This document shows positions 9,767-18,146 of a stretch of 64,000 bases of DNA, in pieces. The position numbers were made by a program, and so were the translations under genes. The stretch is from Actinomadura parmotrematis (GTDB lineage Bacteria; Actinomycetota; Actinomycetes; Streptosporangiales; Streptosporangiaceae). Position 1 is the stretch's first letter; each line of letters starts with the position of its first letter. The stretch covers positions 183,249 through 247,248 of the forward strand of contig NZ_JAIBOA010000011.1 of the NCBI RefSeq assembly GCF_019458805.1, in the 5' to 3' direction. Below the pieces are notes generated by a model. The model was not told the DNA's origin and did no database searches. It was given only the letters and a program-made list of their open reading frames with translations.

Positions 9767-9846
9767 CGTGCCTCCTCCGATGCGCACCCGGAGGTGCCTG
9801 ACGGAACGCCTACCGTCCCGAACGTAACGGACGAGGGAGGCTTTCC

Positions 9847-10491
9847 ATGAGGATCGGTGTGCTCGGCGCGGGGAACATGGCGGACGCGCTCGGCGGCGCG
9901 TGGGCGCGCGCGGGACACGAGGTGATGGTCGGCGCGCGCGACCGCGGTCGGGCGGACGCGCTGGCGGCCCGCATCGGTGCGGCGGCGGGCGGGTTGGCGG
10001 ACGCGGCCGTATACGGGGACGTCGTTCTGCTGGCCGTGCCCTACGGCGCGGCCGAGGACGTCGTCCGCGCGGTCGGCCCCTGGCAGGGGAAGGTGCTCGT
10101 CGATTGCACCAATCCGATCGGCGGCCCCGATTTCCGGCTGCTGACGGCGGGCGGCGCCTCGGGCGCCGAGCGGATCGCGGCCGCCGCGCCCGGCGCGCAC
10201 GTCGTCAAGGCGTTCAACCTGGTGCACGAGGGGATCTGGCGGGCGCCGCGGGCGGCCGTCGGCGGCCCGCTCGGCGTCCCGCTGTGCGGCGACGACGCGG
10301 GGGCGCTCGCGGCGGTGCGGGGCCTCGTCCGGGATCTGGGGTGCGAGCCGGTGGACGGCGGCGGGCTCGCGCGGGCCGGGCAGCTGGAGGCGACCGCGGC
10401 GTTCGTCATCGGGGTGTGGTTCGGCGGCGGGGATCCGGCGGCGATGCTGCCGCCCGTCGAGGTCGCGATGGGCGGGCGCCCGCACGCCTGA
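9847..10491 (+). CDS. NADPH-dependent F420 reductase-like NAD(P)-binding oxidoreductase
   Basis: 214 residues. It opens with a Rossmann motif (GVLGAGNMADALG), followed by GDVVLLAVPY and KVLVDCTNP, the layout of the F420-dependent NADP oxidoreductase / YqeC-like family. HVVKAFN matches the family's conserved VKAFNT segment. A good AGGGAGG site precedes ATG 9847. The physiological electron acceptor may or may not be F420; many HxlR-linked members act on aldehydes or quinones. A hairpin at 10510-10543 closes the unit. Confidence 0.85.
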   Translation: MRIGVLGAGNMADALGGAWARAGHEVMVGARDRGRADALAARIGAAAGGLADAAVYGDVVLLAVPYGAAEDVVRAVGPWQGKVLVDCTNPIGGPDFRLLTAGGASGAERIAAAAPGAHVVKAFNLVHEGIWRAPRAAVGGPLGVPLCGDDAGALAAVRGLVRDLGCEPVDGGGLARAGQLEATAAFVIGVWFGGGDPAAMLPPVEVAMGGRPHA

Positions 10492-10509
10492 TCCGGCGGG
10501 TTGGAGCTC

Positions 10510-10543
10510 GCGCGGCCGGCCGGGGTCGTCCGGCCGGCCGCGC
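10510..10543. terminator. bidirectional terminator hairpin
   Basis: A perfect 14-bp stem (10510-10523 with 10530-10543) with a 6-base loop lies between the convergent F420-reductase-like gene and the sugar porter gene. Confidence 0.75.
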
Positions 10544-10548
10544 GGCGT

Positions 10549-11952
10549 TCAGGTGGCGGCCGGGGCGCTGCCCGACGGGCCGGCGCCGGGGGCGGGGTCG
10601 CCGCCGCTCAGCTCGCGCTCGATCTGCTCCAGCGTGCGGTCGCGCGTCTCGGGGACGCGCGCCACGAAGAACACGATGCCGACGACGGCGAGGCCCGCGT
10701 ACAGCCAGAACGTGGCCGGCCGCCCGATCGCGTCGATGAGCTGGAGGAAGTAGTAGGACACGAAGAAGTTGGCGACCCAGTTGAAGACGCTGCACACCGC
10801 GATGGCCTGCCCGCGCACCGCCAGCGGGAAGATCTCGGAGATCATCAGCCAGAACACCGGGCCGAGCCCGATCGCGAACGAGGCGATGAACAGCACCAGC
10901 GCGACGAGCGCGACCCACGGGGCGCCGTCCTTCCAGCCGAGGCCGAAGAACAGCGCGAGCAGGGCGAGCGCGACGGTGAGGCCGGCGGTGCCGACGATCA
11001 GCAGGGTGCGGCGGCCGACGCGGTCGAGCAGCAGCACCGCCACGATCGTGAAGACCACGTTGGTGACGCCGACGGTGAGCGCCTGCGCGATCGCGTCGCT
11101 GGCGTCCAGGCCGGTGTAGGTGAGGATGGTCGGCGAGAAGTAGATGACGGTGTTGACGCCGACGATCTGCTGGATCACCGCGAGCCCGATCCCGACGATC
11201 AGCATGGGGCGCAGCCGGGGCCCGAACAGCTCGCGCAGGCCGTGCCGGCGCTCCTGGGAGAGCACGCTGTCGATCTCGTCGAGCTCGGCGTCGGCCTCGT
11301 CGCCGCCGCGGCTGCGGGCGAGGACGGCGCGGGCCTCGTCGCGGCGGCCGCGCATCATCAGCCAGCGCGGGCTGTAGGGGACGAACGCCATGGCGATCAC
11401 CAGGACGACGCCGGGTGCGGCGCCGATGCCGAGCATCCACCGCCACCCGTCGCCGGTGTCGCGGAGCGCGAAGTTCACCAGGTAGGCGACCAGGATGCCG
11501 ATCGTCACCATGAGCTGGTTGTAGGACACCGTGCCGCCGCGGATCCTGGGCGGGGTGTGCTCGGAGATGTAGAGCGGCACCACCGCGGACGCGGCGCCGA
11601 CGGCGAGGCCGAGCACGACGCGGGCGGCGATGAGCTGGCCGGTGGTCTGCGCGAGGGCGGCGCCGAGCGCGGCCGCCACGTAGACGATCCCGGCGATCAG
11701 CAGGGTCCAGCGGCGGCTGATCCGGTCGGCGAGCCGGCCGCCGATCAGGGCGCCGGCGACCGCGCCGAGCAGCAGCCCGGCGACGATCCACGACTGGGCC
11801 AGGGATCCCGCGCCGAGGTCCTGCTTGATGTAGAGGAGCGCGCCGGAGATCACGCCGGTGTCGTAGCCGAACAGCAGGCCGCCGAGCGCGGCCAGCATCG
11901 AGATCTTCAGCACGAACGGGTTCCGGGCCGCTTCCCTGACGTAACTTGCCAC
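10549..11952 (-). CDS. MFS sugar porter (proton symporter)
   Basis: 467 residues with about 12 membrane helices. The first helix reads GGLLFGYDTGVISGALLYI, the hallmark of the sugar porter family, and DRVGRRTLL marks the second-half loop. QQIVGVNTVIYFSPTI and PETRDRTLEQIE (C-terminal sugar porter signature) are also present, so uptake of a hexose, pentose or inositol by proton symport at the cell membrane is likely. GTG at 11952 is the chosen start because GGGAGG lies 4 to 5 bases upstream. The gene is divergent from the SDR gene. Confidence 0.93.
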   Translation of the reverse strand: MASYVREAARNPFVLKISMLAALGGLLFGYDTGVISGALLYIKQDLGAGSLAQSWIVAGLLLGAVAGALIGGRLADRISRRWTLLIAGIVYVAAALGAALAQTTGQLIAARVVLGLAVGAASAVVPLYISEHTPPRIRGGTVSYNQLMVTIGILVAYLVNFALRDTGDGWRWMLGIGAAPGVVLVIAMAFVPYSPRWLMMRGRRDEARAVLARSRGGDEADAELDEIDSVLSQERRHGLRELFGPRLRPMLIVGIGLAVIQQIVGVNTVIYFSPTILTYTGLDASDAIAQALTVGVTNVVFTIVAVLLLDRVGRRTLLIVGTAGLTVALALLALFFGLGWKDGAPWVALVALVLFIASFAIGLGPVFWLMISEIFPLAVRGQAIAVCSVFNWVANFFVSYYFLQLIDAIGRPATFWLYAGLAVVGIVFFVARVPETRDRTLEQIERELSGGDPAPGAGPSGSAPAAT

Positions 11953-12036
11953 TTCGCCTCCCAGGGGTGCTCCCCGGGTACCCGTGACATTTCGGGTCAA
12001 ACGGCATCCCGGGCGGGCGTGCGGGCCGCGGGTCGG

Positions 12037-12042
12037 TAGCAT
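12037..12042 (+). promoter_or_regulatory. -10 box of SDR gene, near-leaderless mRNA
   Basis: TAGCAT ends 8 bases before the ATG at 12051, so transcription should begin within one or two bases of the start codon. No Shine-Dalgarno sequence precedes the ATG. Confidence 0.5.
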
Positions 12043-12050
12043 CGGCCGCC

Positions 12051-12830
12051 ATGCGACAGGGCTTGCGACAGGGTTTCCGGACCGCGCTCGTGACGGGCGC
12101 CTCCAGCGGCATCGGCGAGAGCTTCGCCCGGATCCTGGCCGCTCGCGGCACCGACCTGGTGGTCGTGGCGCGCCGGGCCGACCTGCTGGACCGGCTCGCC
12201 CGCGACCTGGTGGAGCGGCACCGCGTCGCGGTCGAGGTGATCGCCGCCGACCTCACCGACCCGGCCGCGCGCGGCGAGGTGGCGGAGCGGCTGCGCGCCG
12301 GCGCCGTCGAGCTGCTGGTCAACAACGCCGGGTACGGGGCCTTCGGCGCCTTCGCCGAGCTGGACCTGGACGACCAGCTCCAGGAGATCGAGCTCAACGT
12401 CACCGCGCTCGTGCGGCTCACCCACGCCGCGCTGCCCGCGATGCTGGAGCGCGGCCGCGGCGGCGTCCTCAACGTCGCGTCGATGGCCGGGTTCGCGCCG
12501 TCGCCGGGCAGTGCCACCTACGGGGCGACCAAGGCGTACGTCGCGTCGTTCTCCGAAAGCCTGCACGCCGAGGTCGCCGGCCGCGGCGTGCACGTGACCG
12601 CGCTCTGCCCCGGCTTCACCCGCACCGACGAGGAGCAGGGCGCCGGGCTGCTCTGGACGCGCCGCGCCGACGTCGCCGCCGCCGGCCTGGACGCCGTCGC
12701 CGCCGGCCGCGCGCTCTGCGTCCCGGGCCTGCAGTACAAGGCGGCGCTGCCCGCGCTCAGGGTGCTGCCGCGGCCGCTGCTGCGGGCCGCCGCGACCCGC
12801 GTGTGGCGGCAGGCCGCCGACACGCAGTGA
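12051..12830 (+). CDS. short-chain dehydrogenase/reductase (SDR)
   Basis: 259 residues. The cofactor motif TGASSGIG, the NNAGYG segment and the active-site pair YGATK are all intact, giving a classical SDR with NADP-preferring features (ARR after the second strand). ATALVTGASSGIG-type members near the DltE/short-chain group reduce keto groups on lipids or acyl chains, but the substrate cannot be read from sequence. The gene is divergent from the sugar porter, sharing a promoter region of about 100 bases. Confidence 0.9.
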   Translation: MRQGLRQGFRTALVTGASSGIGESFARILAARGTDLVVVARRADLLDRLARDLVERHRVAVEVIAADLTDPAARGEVAERLRAGAVELLVNNAGYGAFGAFAELDLDDQLQEIELNVTALVRLTHAALPAMLERGRGGVLNVASMAGFAPSPGSATYGATKAYVASFSESLHAEVAGRGVHVTALCPGFTRTDEEQGAGLLWTRRADVAAAGLDAVAAGRALCVPGLQYKAALPALRVLPRPLLRAAATRVWRQAADTQ

Positions 12831-12942
12831 TCCTCCGCGCACGCGGCGCGCGCCGCCGCACGTGGACGATCCCTACAAAGATTTGCGCGGGTTGATTGTG
12901 ACAGGGGTGGCTTGACGCGGCTGCCCCGGATCGCGAAACCTG

Positions 12943-12964
12943 GAACCTACGGTCGCGTAGGTTC
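12943..12964. promoter_or_regulatory. inverted-repeat operator upstream of desaturase
   Basis: GAACCTACG and its exact reverse complement CGTAGGTTC are separated by GTCG, 77 bases ahead of the desaturase ATG. A TTGACG hexamer lies at 12912-12917 just upstream. The size and symmetry fit a TetR-family regulator site, as known for other actinobacterial desaturase genes; the regulator itself is not in this window. Confidence 0.65.
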
Positions 12965-13040
12965 GGTCGCCGCGGGTACGGCGGACCCCTACGGTGATCG
13001 GAGCGACCCCACCCGACGTCCAGCGAAGGATCTGCGCACC

Positions 13041-13988
13041 ATGTCCCTGACGCCCGAGGAGAAGTTCCAGACCGGCCTGCTGACCGACCTCGAACCGGTG
13101 GCCGAGAAGGAGCTGAACCGCCACCTGTCCATGGCAGACGAGTGGTTCCCCCACCAGTACGTGCCGTGGTCGCAGGGGCGCGACTTCGACGGGCCGATCG
13201 GCGGCGACGGCTGGACGCCCGAGGACTCCTCGCTGGACGAGGTGGCCCGGACCTCGCTGATCGTCAACCTGCTCACCGAGGACAACCTGCCCGGCTACCA
13301 CAACGCGATCGCCGGCGTGTACGGCCGCGAGGGCGCCTGGGGCACCTGGGTGAACCGGTGGACCGCCGAGGAGAACCGGCACGGCATCGTCATCCGCGAC
13401 TACCTGACCGTCACCCGCGCGGTCGACCCGATCGCGCTGGAGCGCGCCCGGATGACGCACATGGAGCAGGGCTACACCGCCACCCACGGCGACGCCTTCC
13501 TGCACGGCACCGCCTACGTGTCGTTCCAGGAGCTCGCCACCCGCGTCGCGCACCGCAACACCGGCAAGGCGTCCGGCGACCCGGTCTGCGAGCAGATGCT
13601 CGCCCGCGTCGCCAAGGACGAGAACCTGCACATGATCTTCTACCGGAACCTGATGGCCGCCTCGCTGGAGGCCGCGCCGAACGAGACCATGCGCGCCATC
13701 ACCGAGGTCGTCAAGGCGTTCGAGATGCCGGGCGCCGGCATCGAGGGGTTCCTGCGCAAGTCCGTGATGATCGCCAACGCCGGGATCTACGACCTGCGGC
13801 TGCACCACGACGACGTCCTCCAGCCGTGCCTGCGCAAGTGGGGCATCTGGGACCGGGAGTTCACCGGCGACGGCGCCAAGGCCCGCGACGAGCTCGCCGA
13901 GTTCATGGAGCAGCTCGACGCCGCCGCGACGAAGTTCGAGACCCGCCGCGAGGAGCGGCGCGCCCGCCAGGCCGCGCGCAAGGGCTGA
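13041..13988 (+). CDS. acyl-ACP desaturase (fatty acid desaturase type 2)
   Basis: 315 residues. Two di-iron motifs are visible: E110-E-N-R-H114 and D193-E-N-L-H197, the paired E/D-E-x-x-H set of soluble stearoyl-ACP desaturases, and the flanking text (NRWTAEENRHG, VAKDENLHMIFYRNLM) is very close to mycobacterial DesA proteins. It should insert a double bond into acyl-ACP, adjusting membrane fluidity. ATG at 13041 is preceded by a weak AAGGA. The upstream frame is open but lacks a start signal. The inverted repeat at 12943-12964 probably controls it. Confidence 0.93.
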   Translation: MSLTPEEKFQTGLLTDLEPVAEKELNRHLSMADEWFPHQYVPWSQGRDFDGPIGGDGWTPEDSSLDEVARTSLIVNLLTEDNLPGYHNAIAGVYGREGAWGTWVNRWTAEENRHGIVIRDYLTVTRAVDPIALERARMTHMEQGYTATHGDAFLHGTAYVSFQELATRVAHRNTGKASGDPVCEQMLARVAKDENLHMIFYRNLMAASLEAAPNETMRAITEVVKAFEMPGAGIEGFLRKSVMIANAGIYDLRLHHDDVLQPCLRKWGIWDREFTGDGAKARDELAEFMEQLDAAATKFETRREERRARQAARKG

Positions 13989-14052
13989 CGGCGGCCCGTC
14001 CCGGCCGGGAAACGATCGGAACGCGGGCCCCGTTTCCGGCGTCATAGGGGTC

Positions 14053-14916
14053 ATGGGGACGCATCGACGGCTGGGCGGCTACCGGCTGCTCGACGAGATC
14101 GGCCGGGGGAGCACGGCCGTGGTGTACCTGGCCATGGACTCCACCGGCCGCGAGGTCGCGGTCAAGGAGATCAGCCCCGAGTTCGCCGCCGACCCCGAGG
14201 CCCGGCGGCGCCTCGCCCGCGAGGTCGCCGCGCAGGCCCGGGTCGACAGCCCGCACGTCGCGCGGCTGCTGGACGCCCGCATCGACGGCGACCGGCCCTT
14301 CCTGGTCACCCAGTACGTGCCGGGCGCGCCGCTCGGCGACCTGGTGGAGACCTACGGGCCGGTGGGCGCGCCCCGGCTGCCCCGGCTGGCGCGCTCGATG
14401 GCGCTCGGCCTCGCCGCCGTCCACGACGCCGGGGTGCTGCACCGCGACCTGTCGCCGCACAACGTGATGGTGCTGAACGACCGGCCGGTGCTGGTCGACT
14501 TCGGCATCGCGCTCGGCCAGGGCGCCGAGCAGGTCACCAAGGCCGGCATGGTCATCGGCACCCCGGCCTACCTGGCGCCCGAGATCATCGAGGGCGGCCG
14601 GGCCTCGCGCGCGTCCGACCTGTTCGCCTACGCCGCGACGCTCGCCTACGCCGCCACCGGCCGCCCGCCGTTCGGCCGCGGCTCGCTGCACGGGGTGTGC
14701 TTCCGCATCCTGCGCGGCCAGAGCGACCTGGACGGGATCGCCGAGCCGCTCGCCGCGCTGATCCGCCGCGGCCTGCACCGCGACCCCGCCGAGCGGCCCT
14801 CGGCGCGCTGGTTCGCGGGCGCCTTCGCGGGCTGGCGGGACGGCGCCGGGCCGGGCGGCGGGCCCGGCGGCGGGGGCGCCGAGCGGGCCGGGGCCCTGGC
14901 CGCGGAGCAGGGGTAG
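14053..14916 (+). CDS. Ser/Thr protein kinase, soluble, HRDLS variant
   Basis: 287 residues: a kinase domain followed by a short Gly/Pro/Ala tail, with no membrane segment. The glycine loop (GRGSTAVVYL), VAVK lysine, HRD aspartate (D132), DFG and GTPAYLAPE are all present. The catalytic loop reads HRDLSPHN, so the usual lysine of HRDxKPxN is serine at position 134; some active bacterial kinases have this, but activity may be reduced. It is the first of four consecutive kinase-fold genes. The next gene begins 14 bases downstream. Confidence 0.92.
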   Translation: MGTHRRLGGYRLLDEIGRGSTAVVYLAMDSTGREVAVKEISPEFAADPEARRRLAREVAAQARVDSPHVARLLDARIDGDRPFLVTQYVPGAPLGDLVETYGPVGAPRLPRLARSMALGLAAVHDAGVLHRDLSPHNVMVLNDRPVLVDFGIALGQGAEQVTKAGMVIGTPAYLAPEIIEGGRASRASDLFAYAATLAYAATGRPPFGRGSLHGVCFRILRGQSDLDGIAEPLAALIRRGLHRDPAERPSARWFAGAFAGWRDGAGPGGGPGGGGAERAGALAAEQG

Positions 14917-14919
14917 GGT
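14914..14919 (+). promoter_or_regulatory. -10 box inside the stop codon of kinase 1
   Basis: TAGGGT lies 11 bases before the ATG at 14931. Its first three bases are the TAG stop codon of the preceding kinase gene, so the second kinase may have its own promoter and a leader of only a few bases. Confidence 0.4.
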
Positions 14920-14930
14920 TTGCGGAAACG

Positions 14931-16820
<1,890 letters not shown>

Positions 16821-16835
16821 CGGGCGCTCCGCCGC

Positions 16836-16841
16836 TAGGCT
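16836..16841 (+). promoter_or_regulatory. -10 box of pseudokinase gene
   Basis: TAGGCT lies 10 bases ahead of ATG 16852 with no Shine-Dalgarno sequence between, consistent with a separate, nearly leaderless transcript. Confidence 0.45.
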
Positions 16842-16851
16842 GGCCAACCCT

Positions 16852-18117
16852 ATGACCGAGGACGCGCCGCACGAGGAATCCATCGGCCCCTACCGGCTGC
16901 TGTCCCGCCTCGGCGACGGACGCGGCGGGCACCGCGCCGCCGACCGGTCCGGCCGCGACGTCGCGATCCGCCGCCTGGACGGCGCGGCGGGCGGCCACCG
17001 CCCCGACATCGCGGCCATGCGCGGCGTCCTCAGCCCGTACGTGGCCGACGTCCTCGACGGCGACCCGGGCGCCTACGTCGTCACCCGCTTCGTCCCCGGC
17101 CGCCCGCTGGAGGAGCACGTCGCCGGCCACGGGCCGCTGCGCGGCGCCGCCCTCCGCCTCCTCGCGCTCGGCCTCGCCAAAGGCCTCGCCGCGATCCACC
17201 GGGCGGGCCTCGCGCACGGCGGGCTCGCGCCGGGCAGCGTCCTGGTGGTGGACGGCGCGCCCGTCCTGGTCGACTTCGGCCTCGCGGCCGCCACCGAGGC
17301 CGACGACGTGTACGCCTGGGCCGCCACGGTGACCTTCGCGGCGACCGCGCCCGGCGGCGGCGACGTCCCGGCGCCGCTCGTGCCGCTGCTGCGCGCCGCG
17401 ACCGCCGCCGACGCGGCCGTCCGCCCCTCGGCGGCCGAACTGGCCGAGGCGGTCGAGGCCCTGGACCTCGGCCCGGCCCCCGCACCCGCCTCCGCACCGG
17501 CCGCGCCCGTCCCCGAACCCCGCCCGGCCGCCGCGGACCCGGCCGCCCCGCCGCCGGCCGCCGTCGCGGTCCCGCGGCCCGAGCTGGAGATGGCGCGCGG
17601 CTGGGCGCGGCTGCTGACGATCCTGGTCGCGGTCATCGCGGTGAGCGTGACGGTGCTGATGCCGGTCGCCGGGCTCGCCCTGTCGTTCCTCGCCACCGGC
17701 CTGCTGCGGCTCGCGGCGCCCGCCCCGCTGCGGGGCCGCCTGCTCGCCCTCGGCACGACGGCGCTGTCGCTGCCCTACGCGGGGGCGGTCGCGGTGGCCG
17801 TCCCGCTCGCGATCACCGCCCTGGCGGCGGTGGACGTCGTCGTCGAGCCGCTCGGCGCCGCCGCGCTCGGCGCGGGCGCCGGCACCGCCGTGCTCTGGCT
17901 CGCGCCGGGCCTCGGCGGCCCGCGCCGCCTGCTGGAGGAGGCGTTCCTGCGCGCCGCCCGCGTCCCGCACCGCATCGCGGCGGCGGGCGTCGTCCTCGGC
18001 CTGCTCGCCTTCGCCGCCGCCGGCGCCGCCCTCTCCCTGACGCCGAGCTTCGCGCCGATGTACGGCCTGCAGAGCTCCCTGGAGAACTCCCTCGGCCGGC
18101 TCCAGAGCTATCTATGA
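16852..18117 (+). CDS. membrane pseudokinase (degenerate Ser/Thr kinase)
   Basis: 421 residues. It follows the kinase fold of its neighbours but has lost key residues: the glycine loop is degenerate (LGDGRGGHRAAD), the VAIK lysine is arginine (R40), the catalytic HRDLKPGN reads HGGLAPGS (residues 122-129, no aspartate, no asparagine), and the whole activation segment with GTPxYxAPE is missing between DFG (141-143) and DDVYAWAATV. DFG survives. A Pro/Ala linker is followed by about five membrane segments. The tail GLQSSLENSLGRLQSYL matches the tail of the preceding kinase (SRSLENL). It probably scaffolds or regulates the active kinases; that role is inferred. Confidence 0.88.
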   Translation: MTEDAPHEESIGPYRLLSRLGDGRGGHRAADRSGRDVAIRRLDGAAGGHRPDIAAMRGVLSPYVADVLDGDPGAYVVTRFVPGRPLEEHVAGHGPLRGAALRLLALGLAKGLAAIHRAGLAHGGLAPGSVLVVDGAPVLVDFGLAAATEADDVYAWAATVTFAATAPGGGDVPAPLVPLLRAATAADAAVRPSAAELAEAVEALDLGPAPAPASAPAAPVPEPRPAAADPAAPPPAAVAVPRPELEMARGWARLLTILVAVIAVSVTVLMPVAGLALSFLATGLLRLAAPAPLRGRLLALGTTALSLPYAGAVAVAVPLAITALAAVDVVVEPLGAAALGAGAGTAVLWLAPGLGGPRRLLEEAFLRAARVPHRIAAAGVVLGLLAFAAAGAALSLTPSFAPMYGLQSSLENSLGRLQSYL

Positions 18118-18146
18118 TCTGACGAAGGGGAGGAAAGGGGGCGGCG

